Counted from the stretch's first letter, positions 1 to 12,006 are shown. The stretch: 64,000 nucleotides of DNA from Pseudomonas silvicola (GCF_026651855.1 NZ_CP093280.1:2086001-2150000), one strand, 5' to 3'. Notes: a model not told the origin generated them from the letters alone. Translations and numbers: made by a program.

Positions 1-1190
1 CGCTGCACCCGGTTGCAGGTTTCGAACTTGGCATTGCTTCGGCAGGCATCAAGCGCCCCGGGCGCAAGGATGTCGTTGTCATGCGCTGCGCCGAAGGCTC
101 CAGCGTGGCTGGCGTGTTCACCCTCAACGCGTTCTGCGCCGCCCCGGTGATCATTGCCAAGCAGCGCGTGCAGGGGACCGTGCGTTACCTGCTGACCAAC
201 ACGGGCAACGCCAACGCCGGCACCGGTGAACCCGGCCTGGCCGCCGCCGAGCGTACATGCGCCAGCCTGGCCAAGCTGGCCGGCGTTGATGCCAGCGCCG
301 TGCTGCCGTTTTCCACCGGTGTGATCGGCGAGCCGCTGCCGGTCGAGAAGATCGAAAGCGCCTTGCAGGCTGCCCTGGACGATCTGTCGGTCGACAACTG
401 GGCCGCTGCCGCCACCGGCATCATGACCACCGACACCTTGCCCAAGGGCGCCAGCCGCCAGTTCGTGGTCGATGGCGTGACCGTCACGGTCACCGGCATC
501 AGCAAAGGCGCCGGCATGATCCGCCCGAACATGGCCACCATGCTCGGCTACATCGCCACCGACGCCAAGGTCGCCCCGGCGGTGCTCAAGGACCTGATCC
601 TGGACGGCGCCAACAAGTCGTTCAACCGCATCACCATCGACGGTGACACCTCCACCAACGACTGCTGCATGCTGATCGCCACCGGCCAGGCCAAGCTGCC
701 GGAAGTGACCGAAGCCAGCGGCCCACTGTTCGACGCGCTGAAGAAGGCGGTGTTCGAAGTATGCATGGAAGTGGCCCAGGCCATCGTCCGTGATGGCGAA
801 GGCGCCACCAAGTTCGTCACCGTGCAGGTCAACGGTGGCGGTAACCACCAGGAATGCCTGGACGTCGGTTATGCCGTGGCGCACTCGCCACTGATCAAGA
901 CCGCGCTGTTCGCTTCCGACCCCAACTGGGGGCGTATCCTGGCGGCCGTGGGCCGGGCGGGTGTACCGGACCTGGATGTCAGCAAGATCGACGTCTACCT
1001 GGGCGAAGTATGCATCGCCAGCCGTGGCGGCCGCTCGGCCACCTACACCGAGGAGCAGGGCTCGGCGGTGATGGCGCGCGAGGAAATCACCATCCGTATC
1101 GAACTGGGGCGTGGGGACTGCAGCGAGACCATCTGGACCACTGACCTGTCTCACGAGTACGTGAAGATCAACGCCGAATACCGTACGTAA
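1..1190 (+). CDS. argJ: Glutamate N-acetyltransferase / amino-acid N-acetyltransferase ArgJ (5'-truncated by window edge)
   Basis: ArgJ transfers the acetyl group from N-acetylornithine to glutamate (and can acetylate glutamate from acetyl-CoA) in the cyclic arginine pathway in the cytoplasm. The frame is open from base 3 ([20 protein letters not shown]), upstream of the first internal Met at 81, so the real start lies left of the window; about 395 of an expected 405 residues are present. The self-cleavage site is visible in [10 protein letters not shown]: the precursor is cut before the Thr, which becomes the nucleophile of the beta chain. The C-terminal [12 protein letters not shown] is typical of the family. 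The gene is followed by a 35-bp-arm hairpin and mutT. Confidence 0.97.
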   Translation, partial: LHPVAGFELGIASAGIKRPGRKDVVVMRCAEGSSVAGVFTLNAFCAAPVIIAKQRVQGTVRYLLTNTGNANAGTGEPGLAAAERTCASLAKLAGVDASAVLPFSTGVIGEPLPVEKIESALQAALDDLSVDNWAAAATGIMTTDTLPKGASRQFVVDGVTVTVTGISKGAGMIRPNMATMLGYIATDAKVAPAVLKDLILDGANKSFNRITIDGDTSTNDCCMLIATGQAKLPEVTEASGPLFDALKKAVFEVCMEVAQAIVRDGEGATKFVTVQVNGGGNHQECLDVGYAVAHSPLIKTALFASDPNWGRILAAVGRAGVPDLDVSKIDVYLGEVCIASRGGRSATYTEEQGSAVMAREEITIRIELGRGDCSETIWTTDLSHEYVKINAEYRT

Positions 1191-1207
1191 GGCTTGAGAT
1201 CCGCGGC

Positions 1208-1287
1208 GCGGCCTTCCCGAGCTTCGCCCGGTCCCACAGGGGCAGCCCATACCCCCTGTGGGACCGGGCGAAGCTCGGGAAGGCCGC
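1208..1287. repeat. Perfect 35-bp inverted repeat (REP-type hairpin) between argJ and mutT
   Basis: Arms 1208-1242 and 1253-1287 are exact reverse complements with a 10-nt loop. The core (cgagcttcgcccggtccca) belongs to the REP family seen again at 39225-39311 and 44067-44095. It lies directly after the argJ stop, so it may end or stabilise the argJ message. There is no U-tract, so it is not a classical terminator. Confidence 0.85.
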
Positions 1288-1308
1288 ACTGCGATACTGG
1301 AGGGAATC

Positions 1309-2253
1309 GTGAAACGCATTCATGTAGCCGCCGCGGTCATCCGTGGTGCTGACAACCGTATTCTCATCGCCCGCCGCGCCGATACCCAGCACCAGGGCGG
1401 CCTCTGGGAGTTTCCCGGTGGCAAGGTGGAAGAGGGCGAGGGCGTGCGCGCGGCGCTGGCCCGGGAGCTGGCTGAAGAGCTGGGTATCCAGGTCACCACC
1501 GCACGCCCGTTGATCAAGGTGCAGCATGACTACCCCGACAAGCAGGTGTTGCTGGACGTCTGGGAAGTCACTGCTTTCACCGGCCAGCCCCACGGTGCCG
1601 AGGGCCAGCCACTGGCCTGGGTGACTGCCCGGGAGCTGCCCAACTACGAATTTCCGGAAGCCAACCGGCCGATCGTGAAGGCGGCGGGTTTGGCCAGTGA
1701 GTACCTGATTACCCCCGACGGCCTGGAAACCCCGCAGCTGCTGCGCGGTATCCAGAAGGCCATTGCCGAGGGCACCCGGTTGGTGCAATTGCGCGCACCC
1801 AATGGCTACGATCCCAAGTACCGCGACCTGGCCGTGGACGCCGTGGGGCTGTGTGCCGGCAAGGCGCAACTGATGCTCAAGGGACCCCTGGAGTGGCTGG
1901 GCGACTTCCCCTCGGCCGGCTGGCACCTGACGGCTGAGCAACTGCGCAAGTACGCCAGCAAGGGGCGGCCGTTTCCACGTGAGCGGTTGCTGGCCGCCTC
2001 TTGCCATGACGCCGAGGAACTGGCTCTGGCCCAGCAGATGGGCGCTGACTTCGTCACCCTGTCGCCGGTACAGCCGACCCAGACCCACCCCGACGCGCAG
2101 CCGCTGGGCTGGGACCAGGCCGCCGCGCTGATCGCCGGGTTCAACTACCCGGTGTTCCTGCTGGGCGGCGTGGGGCCTGAAAACAAGCAGCGCGCCTGGG
2201 ACATTGGCGCCCAAGGTGTGGCCGGCATCCGTGCCTTCTGGCCAGGTGCCTGA
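1309..2253 (+). CDS. mutT: Nudix hydrolase (MutT-like) fused to a thiamine-phosphate-synthase-like domain
   Basis: A 314-residue two-domain protein. The N-terminal MutT-type domain (MKRIHVAAAVI...) has a complete Nudix box at residues 38-60: G38, E44, then RELAEELGI at 52-60; this metal-binding box hydrolyses oxidised dGTP (8-oxo-dGTP) to prevent mutation. From about residue 130 it resembles the TIM-barrel ThiE/TenI family (LVQLRAP, WHLTAEQL, GADFVTLSPVQPT, VFLLGGV), whose role in this fusion is unclear. The start is the GTG at 1309, preceded by ggaggg at 1300-1304; the frame is open upstream to 1258, but only through the hairpin. This fused arrangement is common in pseudomonads. Confidence 0.93.
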   Translation: MKRIHVAAAVIRGADNRILIARRADTQHQGGLWEFPGGKVEEGEGVRAALARELAEELGIQVTTARPLIKVQHDYPDKQVLLDVWEVTAFTGQPHGAEGQPLAWVTARELPNYEFPEANRPIVKAAGLASEYLITPDGLETPQLLRGIQKAIAEGTRLVQLRAPNGYDPKYRDLAVDAVGLCAGKAQLMLKGPLEWLGDFPSAGWHLTAEQLRKYASKGRPFPRERLLAASCHDAEELALAQQMGADFVTLSPVQPTQTHPDAQPLGWDQAAALIAGFNYPVFLLGGVGPENKQRAWDIGAQGVAGIRAFWPGA

Positions 2254-2272
2254 CCTGTAGCAGCGGCGGCGC

Positions 2273-2836
2273 TCAGGGGCGCGGCGCTGCCTGCCAGAGG
2301 ATCTCGGCGATGCCCTGGCGACGGGCGATGAGGCGTGCCGCCACGAACAGCAGGTCCGACAAGCGGTTGATATAGGCCAGCCCCACGCCTTCCAGGGGTT
2401 CCACCGCGTTCAGGTGCTGGCAGCGGCGCTCGGCGCTGCGCGCCAGGCTACGGCACACATGGGCCTGGGCAATGAGTGTCGAACCGGCCGGAAGAATGAA
2501 ATTTTCCAGCGGCCCCAGCTCCTCGTTCCAGTCATCGATCACCTGCTCCAGTCGCTGCACTTCTGCAGCGTTCAGCGCCTGGTAGGCCGGCATCGCCAGT
2601 TCGCCTCCCAGGTCGAACAAGCGGTGCTGGCAGGGGGCCAGGGCCTCCACCACTTCACTCAGGCGCCCATCCTCTGCGCAACCGGCCAGCAACAGGCCCA
2701 ACTGACTGTTGAGGGTGTCAACTTCGCCAATGGCCTCTACCCGCGGATGGTCCTTGCCCACGCGGCGGCCGTCGCCCAGGCCAGTTTCGCCTTTGTCGCC
2801 AGTGCGGGTGTAAATTTTCGACAGGCGAAAGCCCAT
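2273..2836 (-). CDS. PduO-type cob(I)alamin / corrinoid adenosyltransferase
   Basis: This 187-residue enzyme would transfer adenosyl from ATP to cob(I)alamin to make coenzyme B12. The N-terminal ATP-binding motif is clear (YTRTGDKGETGLGDGRRV, residues 9-26), as are the conserved EVDTLNSQLGLLL and the helix RSLARSAERRCQHLN with the Arg residues of the active site. Length fits the family. It starts 3 bp after the stop of the sensor kinase gene on the same strand, so the two are probably cotranscribed. Nothing in the neighbourhood makes corrinoid, so a salvage role is inferred. Confidence 0.93.
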   Translation of the reverse strand: MGFRLSKIYTRTGDKGETGLGDGRRVGKDHPRVEAIGEVDTLNSQLGLLLAGCAEDGRLSEVVEALAPCQHRLFDLGGELAMPAYQALNAAEVQRLEQVIDDWNEELGPLENFILPAGSTLIAQAHVCRSLARSAERRCQHLNAVEPLEGVGLAYINRLSDLLFVAARLIARRQGIAEILWQAAPRP

Positions 2837-2839
2837 GGT

Positions 2840-4873
2840 TCAAGTCTCCGAGGTTGCGCTGATGGCGGGCAATGGGCTGGTCACCAGCGGCAGGCGCAAG
2901 GTGAAGCAGGTGCCCAGGCCGGGCGTGGACTGCACCTCCATCTGCCCTTTGTGGTTGTTGGTGATGATGAAGTAGGAAACCGAGAGCCCCAGGCCTGTGC
3001 CCTGGCCGATTTCCTTGGTGGTGAAAAAAGGCTCGAAGGTGCGCTTGCGCACCTGTTCAGGCATGCCGATGCCGTTGTCTTCCACCTGGATCTCGGCCCA
3101 CGGTGGGTTCAGGCGCGTGCGCAGGGTGATACGCCCGGGCTCGCCCCCTTCGGGGCGCTGGTGAATGGCCTGGGCAGCGTTCTTGAGCAGGTTGAGCAGC
3201 ACCTGTTCCAGTTCGTTGGCGGTACCGGGCACGGGGCCCAGGTGAGTGTCGAACTGGCGGATGATGTTCTGGCCCTTGAAGTCGAAGCCGATGGCCAGGT
3301 CGAAATCGTTACCGGCGATGTCCACCGCTTGGTCGATCAGTGCCGGCAGGTCGCACGGCGCCAGTTGGCGGTTGCTGCGGCGGCTGAAACTGAGCATGTG
3401 GGTGACGATCTTGGCGGCGCGGGCACCGGCCTGCTGGATACCATCGAGCAGTTGCGGGATCTCGCGGGTGTGCAGGTAGCGGTTCACCGTGGCCAGGTCG
3501 ATACCGGCCTCGCTGGCCGCCTCCAGGTTGCGCGGCAGGTCGGGCGACAGGCGCCGGCGCACGTTCTGCACGTTATGCAGGATGGCCCCCAGCGGGTTGT
3601 TGATCTCGTGGGCCATGCCGGCAGCCAGGCCGCCTACCGACAGCATTTTCTCGGACTGCACCATCATCTCTTCCAGGGACAGGCGCTGGCTGATGTCATC
3701 GATACGGATCACCACCCCTCGGCCAGCCCCGCCCATCAAGGGGTAGAAGGTCAGGGCGTAGTGGTGGGCCACCTCGTCCTTGACCCAGGTGACGCGCTCG
3801 ATCTTCGCCACGGTGTGCCGCTCCACGGTGTTCTTCAGTTCCGGGAGGAAGGGTTTGAGGGGCTCGAAAGCCAGGAAAATAGGCTGGTTGAGCGCTTCAT
3901 CCAAGGGCGTGCCGGAAAGGGCACTGGCCTCCTGGTTCCACTGGGTCACATACAGCTGCTCGTCCAGGGCGATCAGCGCCGAGGGCATGGAGTCGATGAT
4001 GCTGTTGAGGTAATTCTGGAAACCCGTGAGCTTCTTCTCGATCTTGCTGCGTACCTGCACTTCCAGCTCAAGCTTGCGGTTGGTATGGCGCGTTTCTTCA
4101 GCCAGGCCCTGGGCCTGGTCGTAAGCGGCCTGGGAATCGTCGCGGGCACGTTTGAGCTGTTGCTCACGTGCCTCGATGCGCGACAGCATGGTGTTGAACG
4201 CCTCGGCCAGGCTGCCGATTTCATCGTGGTTGCCGGGGCCCGCACGCAGCGCGTAGTTCTCCTCGCGGGTCACTTGCCGTGACAGTTCTTCCAACTGATA
4301 GATGGGCTGGGTGATCAACCGTTTGATCTGCCGGGCGATGACCAGCCACAACAGCACGCTGAACACCAGGATCCCCAGGCTGGCAGTCAGTGTGCCGGTG
4401 TAGAAGGCCATGGGTAGTTCGCTGGTGGCTACCAGCAGCAGGTGGCCGGGCGGCTTGCCGCTGCGAGGCAGGTTGACCAGTTGGGTGCTGCGAAACTCGG
4501 TCTGGCGCCATTTCTCCAGGTTCCGATAGCGCTCGGGCAGTTTCAGTTGCTGGCCATGCTGCAGTTCGGCCAGCAACTTGCCGTCGGTGTCATAGACGGC
4601 GGCCGCACGCAGGGGCGAGTAGCTGTTGAGTTCGTCCAGCAGCGCCTTGGCGCTTTCCGGGGAGTCCAGGGCTTCGATGGCCAGGGCCGGGCTGGTCACC
4701 AGTTTGCCGATGGTCTGCAGGGCTTGAGGCGCCATGCTTTCCTGGGAGATCCAGTAGGCAGCACTGATGAAGGTCAGGTTGGCCACCAGCAGTACAGTGG
4801 TCAGCAAGACCAGCAGGGCGGCGAGCAGTTTCTGCCCCACCGGCAGGTTTTCGAGGCGCTGGCGCAAAGGCAT
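2840..4873 (-). CDS. Membrane sensor histidine kinase (HAMP-PAS-HisKA-HATPase)
   Basis: A 677-residue kinase. TM1 is near residues 12-40 ([20 protein letters not shown]), followed by a periplasmic CHASE-like sensor, TM2 near 160-183, and a HAMP domain ending ...[16 protein letters not shown] coiled coil, a PAS domain ([19 protein letters not shown]), HisKA with phospho-acceptor His at about residue 422 ([11 protein letters not shown]) and an ATPase domain with N, G1 (DNGIGMPE), F (FEPFFTTK) and G2 (GQGTGLGLS) boxes follow. An upstream TTG at 4921 keeps the frame open, but ATG at 4873 begins the typical N-terminus. No response regulator is adjacent, so it is an orphan whose signal is unknown. 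Confidence 0.92.
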   Translation of the reverse strand: MPLRQRLENLPVGQKLLAALLVLLTTVLLVANLTFISAAYWISQESMAPQALQTIGKLVTSPALAIEALDSPESAKALLDELNSYSPLRAAAVYDTDGKLLAELQHGQQLKLPERYRNLEKWRQTEFRSTQLVNLPRSGKPPGHLLLVATSELPMAFYTGTLTASLGILVFSVLLWLVIARQIKRLITQPIYQLEELSRQVTREENYALRAGPGNHDEIGSLAEAFNTMLSRIEAREQQLKRARDDSQAAYDQAQGLAEETRHTNRKLELEVQVRSKIEKKLTGFQNYLNSIIDSMPSALIALDEQLYVTQWNQEASALSGTPLDEALNQPIFLAFEPLKPFLPELKNTVERHTVAKIERVTWVKDEVAHHYALTFYPLMGGAGRGVVIRIDDISQRLSLEEMMVQSEKMLSVGGLAAGMAHEINNPLGAILHNVQNVRRRLSPDLPRNLEAASEAGIDLATVNRYLHTREIPQLLDGIQQAGARAAKIVTHMLSFSRRSNRQLAPCDLPALIDQAVDIAGNDFDLAIGFDFKGQNIIRQFDTHLGPVPGTANELEQVLLNLLKNAAQAIHQRPEGGEPGRITLRTRLNPPWAEIQVEDNGIGMPEQVRKRTFEPFFTTKEIGQGTGLGLSVSYFIITNNHKGQMEVQSTPGLGTCFTLRLPLVTSPLPAISATSET

Positions 4874-4935
4874 CGACGGTTCCGTTTTCCTGGAGAGGGC
4901 TCTGAGCCTTGAGTGTATCAAAGCGCGCGGCGGCC

Positions 4936-6806
<1,871 letters not shown>

Positions 6807-6976
6807 GTGCGGCTCACTGGGGGAGGGCGACGAGTTGCCCGCTCGTGCGGCAAAGTTGGGGCACGAAGGGGCGCTGTGCAATGCTGGCAACCGTTATAAT
6901 GATCCGGCATTTTAACCGTCAAGCCAGGCGTGCTCCATCTGTATCGAGCTGCGCCGTTTTTTTTTGGAGAATTTAC

Positions 6977-7456
6977 ATGCCCTCGTTCGACGTAGTGTCC
7001 GAGCTGGACAAACACGAAGTCACCAACGCCGTTGAGAACGCGGTCAAGGAGCTGGACCGCCGTTACGACCTCAAAGGCAAAGGCACCATCGAGTTCAAGG
7101 AACTGACGGTTACCCTGACCGCCGAGGCCGAGTTCCAGCTGGAAGCGATGGTCGAGATCCTGAAGCTGGCCCTGGTCAAGCGCAAGCTCGACGTCAAGTG
7201 CCTGGAAGTCAAGGACGCCTATGCCTCGGGCAAGGTAATGAAGCAGGAAGCCACCCTGCGCGAAGGGATCGACAAGGAACTGGCGAAGAAAATCGTCGCC
7301 CACATCAAGGACGCCAAGCTCAAGGTTCAGGCCGCCATCCAGGGCGAGCAGGTCCGTGTCACCGGCAAGAAACGCGATGATCTGCAGGAAGCCATCGCCG
7401 CCCTGCGGGCCAAGGAATTCGACATGCCGTTGCAGTTCAACAACTTCCGCGACTGA
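6977..7456 (+). CDS. yajQ: YajQ family cyclic-di-GMP-binding protein
   Basis: A 159-residue protein with the complete YajQ fold ([15 protein letters not shown] at the start, [10 protein letters not shown] at the end). Members studied in Xanthomonas and Pseudomonas bind c-di-GMP and modulate transcription by interacting with LysR-type regulators; older work linked YajQ to nucleotide binding. The ATG at 6977 has a good ribosome site (ttggagaa). A TATAAT-like -10 sits at 6895-6900. It is transcribed away from the degenerate GGDEF gene. Confidence 0.95.
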   Translation: MPSFDVVSELDKHEVTNAVENAVKELDRRYDLKGKGTIEFKELTVTLTAEAEFQLEAMVEILKLALVKRKLDVKCLEVKDAYASGKVMKQEATLREGIDKELAKKIVAHIKDAKLKVQAAIQGEQVRVTGKKRDDLQEAIAALRAKEFDMPLQFNNFRD

Positions 7457-7555
7457 TGCGCCCGGGGACGTCGAGGGGAACCTGGAGGGGCTTGCGGCGT
7501 CCCACACCCGTGGCGCGGGTGAAACGGTTGCGCCAACCGGCATTAGGAGAGCCTT

Positions 7556-8392
7556 ATGGATGTGAACGCTGAAGTGGACCAACTCGTCCAGAAATCCCAG
7601 ACCTGGATTCCCATGATCATGCAGTACAGCAGCCGCGTGCTGCTGGCGGTGGTTACCCTGGCCATTGGCTGGTGGTTGATCAACCAGCTGACGCTGCGCG
7701 TGGGCAAATTGCTGGCCTTGCGCCACGCCGACCTGGCGCTGCAAGGCTTCATCAGCAGCCTGGCCAACATTGCCCTGAAGGTGATGCTGATTGTCAGCGT
7801 GGCGTCGATGATCGGCATCGAGACCACCTCATTCGTCGCCGCCATCGGTGCCGCTGGCCTGGCGGTGGGCCTGGCGTTGCAAGGCAGCCTGGCGAACTTC
7901 GCCGGCGGGGTCCTGATCCTGCTGTTCCGCCCTTTCCGCATTGGCGACTGGATCGAAGCCCAGGGCGTGCAGGGTACCGTGGACAACATCATGATCTTCC
8001 ACACCGTGCTGCGCACCGGTGACAACAAGACCGTGATCATGCCCAACGGCCCGCTGTCCAATGGCATCATCACCAACACCAACCGCCAGCCCACCCGCAA
8101 GCTTACCTACGACATCGGTGTGGACTACGAGGCCGACCTGCAGAAAGCTCGGGAAATTCTCCTGGACCTGGCCAGGGACCCGCGGGTGCTGGAGTCGCCG
8201 GCGCCAGAAGCGGTCGTGTCGAACCTGGGTGACAGCGCGATCACGGTATCGCTGCGCCTGTGGGTGAATACGTCGGACCTGGGGGGTGTGACCAACATGA
8301 TCAATGCCGAGATTCGTGACCGGCTGCGTGCGGCGGGGATCGATATTCCGTTTCCTCAGCGTGTGGTGCGGGTCGTGGCGGAAAGCGCCTAG
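7556..8392 (+). CDS. Small-conductance mechanosensitive channel (MscS family)
   Basis: A 278-residue inner-membrane channel that would release solutes upon hypo-osmotic shock. Three N-terminal TM helices lie within residues 18-110. TM3 has the glycine/alanine-rich pore sequence (AAIGAAGLAVGLALQGSLAN) and is followed by the MscS beta domain motif FRPFRIGDWIEAQG and the VIMPNGPLSNGIITN segment. Length matches E. coli MscS (286). An AGGAG ribosome site lies 8 bp before the ATG at 7556. The roughly 100 bp after the stop hold only a weak G/C-rich stem followed by T residues. Confidence 0.95.
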   Translation: MDVNAEVDQLVQKSQTWIPMIMQYSSRVLLAVVTLAIGWWLINQLTLRVGKLLALRHADLALQGFISSLANIALKVMLIVSVASMIGIETTSFVAAIGAAGLAVGLALQGSLANFAGGVLILLFRPFRIGDWIEAQGVQGTVDNIMIFHTVLRTGDNKTVIMPNGPLSNGIITNTNRQPTRKLTYDIGVDYEADLQKAREILLDLARDPRVLESPAPEAVVSNLGDSAITVSLRLWVNTSDLGGVTNMINAEIRDRLRAAGIDIPFPQRVVRVVAESA

Positions 8393-8498
8393 CCAACAAT
8401 CAGCGCCGTTCGGGGGCTTTTTTCCAACCATTGTTCCGGCCCCGCGATCGGCGATCTTGCTCGCGCCCTCGCGGAGCTTCGAATTGTCGCAAGCACCT

Positions 8499-9908
8499 TC
8501 ATCGCAAGTATCGACAAAGGTCGAGGTTCACATGACCCTGCTCATCGTATTGGCCCAGGATCAAGAGCAGCTTGCCATCTGACTGCAGCTGTATATTGCT
8601 GATGTCTGTGCCTCTGGGAAAAATCAGTTGGCCGTTGTTACCGTAGAAATTCGCCGGCTGGCCATCCCTCGTGTACCTCGCGAGCCCTTGCTGTGCGTTA
8701 AAGGTGGGCTTGACCAGCACCGTCGTCTCCTCTGTGGTGCTGACCACACCGGTGGCATATCCCTCCCCGGTCGTCAGGTTGAACCTGACTGTACCTCCGG
8801 CAAACGCTGAAAGCGGAGCGCCATCGGGCTCCAACCCCACCAGCAATGCTTGCTGAATGGGAGGGGAACGGTCCCACGACGCGCCCACCCCGAAGGTTCG
8901 GTTGTTGTTGTCATTGGTCAGCCAGTCGATCTGGGCCCCGTAAAACGCATGGTCCACCACGGTCCAACCATTGGTGCCATAGCTGGGGGAGGGCACTCCC
9001 TTTGCGTCAAGCCCACAGACAATCGCATCCCCCTTGATGTCGCCTGGGTCCAGGTCGCCGCCACCGACGATGATCTGTGAAGTGTTTGCGTTGTAGGTGA
9101 TCGCAGAGAAGTAAGTGGGTCTGCCGTCATGAGTCAGGAAGGTATAGCCCCGGGAGGCAAAATCGGTTTTCAACCGGCCAAACTCATCGAGGCAAATCAC
9201 CAGGCCGGCATCATAGGCATTGGACGTATACCGAGTGCTGAAGGTAAGAAGCAGGTCCACTTCGCGGGCGACAGCCTGAAAGGCCGGGGGTAAGCGAAGG
9301 GTGCGGCTGGATGTCGATGTGTGCTTCAGGTGCATCGCAGGAACCCTGCGCGGGGCCGATCTGCTGACGGCGAGGAAGTCCTGTACCGGCATGCGGGGAA
9401 GTTTCAGCGCAGCCCTTGAGTCAATCCAGGTTTTGTTTTTTTGCGGCGGCGGTTCGATATCGGCTATTTCGAAGTGCACGATGCCATTGCGGCTCGGGCC
9501 GAAGCTGGTATCCAGAAAGCCATCTTCCCTCAGGCAGAACACGACGGGGTTGGAACTGTCTTCCACGAACGAGGTGATGTACATCGTGCCGATAACGTAA
9601 ATCTTCTGGCTGTTGCCCGTGATGATCTGCGTGGGGACGAACTGCGAAAGGCGGGGCTCCGCCGCGGGGGTCACATCAACGTCTACATGAGGTTGCCCAC
9701 TGGAGAAGTTGATGGGCTGGCCTTTGTTATCGAACAGGACAAGGCGAACCCTGTTCTGGTCAATGCCGTAGCAGACAATGATGGTTCCCCCTGCGTCGAT
9801 GCGCTGCCCCACCAGGGCATCCGAGGGGCCTGGGGGGAGGTGTACTACGCCAAGGTCGCCGAAGAGTGTATCCAGCTGATCTGAGCGCGGGGTTTTCGAC
9901 TGGGTCAT
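8499..9908 (-). CDS. Delta-60 repeat (beta-propeller-like) protein, first of three paralogues
   Basis: A 469-residue protein with no Sec signal or lipobox. It contains repeats of the delta-60/DUF5122 type, each pairing a blade such as VVFCLREDGFLDTSFG, LVICLDEFGRLKTDFASRG or LARYTRDGQPANFYGNNG with a strand that reports a value; the C-terminus LQSDGKLLLILGQYD is typical. Such proteins are large, often secreted or surface, and functionally uncharacterised. It is a paralogue of the two genes at 52734-55453. A palindrome fitting a lux box lies 62 bp before the start (see 9970-9985). No neighbour suggests its job. Confidence 0.8.
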   Translation of the reverse strand: MTQSKTPRSDQLDTLFGDLGVVHLPPGPSDALVGQRIDAGGTIIVCYGIDQNRVRLVLFDNKGQPINFSSGQPHVDVDVTPAAEPRLSQFVPTQIITGNSQKIYVIGTMYITSFVEDSSNPVVFCLREDGFLDTSFGPSRNGIVHFEIADIEPPPQKNKTWIDSRAALKLPRMPVQDFLAVSRSAPRRVPAMHLKHTSTSSRTLRLPPAFQAVAREVDLLLTFSTRYTSNAYDAGLVICLDEFGRLKTDFASRGYTFLTHDGRPTYFSAITYNANTSQIIVGGGDLDPGDIKGDAIVCGLDAKGVPSPSYGTNGWTVVDHAFYGAQIDWLTNDNNNRTFGVGASWDRSPPIQQALLVGLEPDGAPLSAFAGGTVRFNLTTGEGYATGVVSTTEETTVLVKPTFNAQQGLARYTRDGQPANFYGNNGQLIFPRGTDISNIQLQSDGKLLLILGQYDEQGHVNLDLCRYLR

Positions 9909-9969
9909 GGCAGTGCCTCTGCACGGGTGGGGTGATCGCCATCGTTCCCCGCCCGTTCAAAAGCGTCTA

Positions 9970-9985
9970 CTGTCAAATCTGACAG
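9970..9985 (-). promoter_or_regulatory. Lux-box-like palindrome upstream of the delta-60 gene
   Basis: The 16 bp CTGTCAAATCTGACAG are a perfect 6-bp inverted repeat with a 4-bp spacer and fit the LuxR-box pattern CT-N12-AG; they resemble the rhl box of P. aeruginosa rhlAB as I recall it. The nearest end is 62 bp upstream of the ATG at 9908. The same arms at nearly the same distance precede a paralogue (54144-54159), which is the main support. A LuxR-type regulator is inferred; none is encoded in the window. Confidence 0.6.
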
Positions 9986-10032
9986 TCAGCCGCTCCCTGT
10001 TTGTCTCACCCCTTGGGTAAATGCTTGCTATA

Positions 10033-11583
10033 TCAGGGAGTTTCGCTCACTTGCTGTTCGTCTGAAGGCTCCATGCGCTTGCCTCGCCCTTCCTGATGCC
10101 AGTGCAAGGCAATCAGGAACAGCGTCGGCACGCCCAGCACCGCGGTGATCAGGAAGAAGTTGTGGTAACCGAATTTCTCCACCATTACCCCCGAATACCC
10201 GCCGATCAGGCGCGGCAGCAACAGCATGATCGAGCTGAGCAGCGCGTACTGGGTGGCCGAGAACTTCAGGTTGGTCAGGCTCGACAGGTACGCCACGAAG
10301 GCCGATGTGGCCATGCCCGAACTGAAGTTGTCCAGCGAGATGGTAACGATCAGCATGTTCAGGTTCGGGCCCATGTCGGCCAGCATCAGGAACAGCAGGT
10401 TGGTGGCCGCCGAAGCAACGCCGCCGATGAACAGAATCGGCAGGATGCCGAATCGCACGATCAGCAGGCCACCGACACCGGCGCCCAGCAGGGTCATGAC
10501 CAGGCCGAAGATCTTGCTGACGCTGGCGATCTGGTCCTTGGTGAAGCCCTGGTCGATGTAGAACACGTTGGCCATCACGCCCATCACCGTGTCCGACATG
10601 CGGTAGGTGGCGATCAGCCCCAGCAGCAGCAGCGCCTGCCAGCGGTAGCGCACCACGAAGTCGCTGACCGGGGTCAGCACCGGTGCCAGGCCACGACGGC
10701 CCATGGACGACAGGCACAGGGCGGTCAGGGTGATGTAGAGAATGGCACGCAGGAAGGCGCGGTCTGTCAGCAGCAGGTCCAGCAGGCTTTCACCGTGGAA
10801 CAGCACGCTGGCGAAATCGGTGTTGTAGAGCTGGGTGAACATGGCTGGCACGGAGATCAGCAAGATGATCAGCACGAACACCGACATCAACTGGTGGCCG
10901 AATTTGTAGCGCCCGGCAGACAACTGGGTGCGCAGTGGCACGTCGGGCTCGCGCATCACCAGCGTGGTGATCAGCGCCGGGACCATCAGCACGCCGAAGA
11001 GCATGTAGGTGCCGGCCCAGGCCTTGTGCATGTAGGCGTAGCCCGTGGAACCGAATGCCTCGGCGAAGAACAGCGCGCCCGCCGTGGCCAGCAGCGCGGC
11101 AATGCGGTAACCGGCCATGTAGCTGGCGGCCAGGGCGGCCTGGGTGTTGTCTTCTGCGATTTCCAGGCGGTAGGCGTCCACCGCGATGTCCTGGGTGGCC
11201 GAAGCAAAGGCTACCATCACGGCGATCGCGATCAGCCATGACAGGTGTTTTTGCGGGTCGCAGAAACTCATGCCGATCAGGCCGATGATCACCAGCGACT
11301 GCGCCAGCACCAGCCAGGAACGACGACGCCCCATGCGGGCGAGCACAGGCAGGCGCCATTGGTCCAGCAGTGGCGACCATACCCACTTGAACGCATAGGC
11401 CAGGCCGATCAGGCTGGCGTAGCCAATGGTTTCCCGGGCCACGCCGGCTTCACGCAGCCAGACGGAAAGGGTGGAGAACACCAGCATGTACGGCAGGCCG
11501 GCGGCGAAACCGAGCAACAACAGCACAAGGGTCGAAGGGCTGGCATAAGCGGCGAGCGCGGCGCGCCAGGTTTTACGGGGCAT
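10033..11583 (-). CDS. ampG: AmpG family muropeptide permease (MFS transporter)
   Basis: A 516-residue inner-membrane transporter with about 12-14 helices that would import GlcNAc-anhydromuramyl peptides for murein recycling; in pseudomonads this route also governs AmpC induction. The N-terminus carries family-typical motifs: GFAAGLPYMLVFSTLSVWLRE, GLAYAFKWVWSPLLDQWRLP, ASATQDIAVDAYRLEI. Length fits AmpG. The short C-terminal tail (HWHQEGRGKRMEP) is cytoplasmic. It is followed by the delta-60 gene about 120 bp downstream on the same strand, which appears to have its own promoter. Confidence 0.92.
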   Translation of the reverse strand: MPRKTWRAALAAYASPSTLVLLLLGFAAGLPYMLVFSTLSVWLREAGVARETIGYASLIGLAYAFKWVWSPLLDQWRLPVLARMGRRRSWLVLAQSLVIIGLIGMSFCDPQKHLSWLIAIAVMVAFASATQDIAVDAYRLEIAEDNTQAALAASYMAGYRIAALLATAGALFFAEAFGSTGYAYMHKAWAGTYMLFGVLMVPALITTLVMREPDVPLRTQLSAGRYKFGHQLMSVFVLIILLISVPAMFTQLYNTDFASVLFHGESLLDLLLTDRAFLRAILYITLTALCLSSMGRRGLAPVLTPVSDFVVRYRWQALLLLGLIATYRMSDTVMGVMANVFYIDQGFTKDQIASVSKIFGLVMTLLGAGVGGLLIVRFGILPILFIGGVASAATNLLFLMLADMGPNLNMLIVTISLDNFSSGMATSAFVAYLSSLTNLKFSATQYALLSSIMLLLPRLIGGYSGVMVEKFGYHNFFLITAVLGVPTLFLIALHWHQEGRGKRMEPSDEQQVSETP

Positions 11584-11625
11584 GGGCTGGAATCTGCCTC
11601 AGTTTACGAAAACAAAGCGCGCACT

Positions 11626-12006
11626 CTAACCGCTAGGGTCCATGGGGCGCCAGCCATGGCGACGTATATCCACGCGATTATTCATGAAAATAATCCCTTC
11701 GGCTCTCAAGCGCGCGCGTTGCTCCTCTCCGCCAGGTGTTCCAGAGGCCAGGCTTATCCGACCACCGGCACCTATCACCCGGTGCCATGGCAACTGGCTG
11801 CCCTCGGGCAGTTGACTCAAAGTGCGCCCCACCCACCGTGCGGCCCTGCCCAACCCTGCCATGTCGGCGAGTTGACCGTACGTGACGACCTTGCCCTGGG
11901 GTATTTGCGCAAGGGCGACATACAGGGCCATGCGGCGCTCGGCGGCCGGATCCGCGGGGGAAATGTCACCAAATTGTTGCAATTGATTACTGAACTCATC
12001 GGTCAT
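11626..12006 (-). CDS. Alkyltransferase-like protein (ATL, MGMT-like without the active-site Cys)
   Basis: A 126-residue protein of the O6-alkylguanine-DNA alkyltransferase fold. The active-site motif PCHRV is PWHRVIGAGG, with Trp replacing Cys. It therefore cannot accept an alkyl group and, like E. coli YbaZ and yeast Atl1, should bind O6-alkylguanine and hand it to nucleotide excision repair. The winged-helix part (YVALAQIPQGKVVTYGQLADMAGLGRAARWVG) is complete. I place the start at ATG 12006 (MTDEFSNQL); an upstream Met at 12039 is possible. It lies about 40 bp upstream of ampG on the same strand. Confidence 0.9.
   Translation of the reverse strand: MTDEFSNQLQQFGDISPADPAAERRMALYVALAQIPQGKVVTYGQLADMAGLGRAARWVGRTLSQLPEGSQLPWHRVIGAGGRISLASGTPGGEEQRARLRAEGIIFMNNRVDIRRHGWRPMDPSG

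Noticed and set aside
2414-4282. 622-codon open frame on the plus strand
   Set aside because: It is antisense to the sensor kinase and adenosyltransferase genes; long open frames opposite genes are expected in GC-rich DNA, and the residues (Q/H/G-rich) show no domain.
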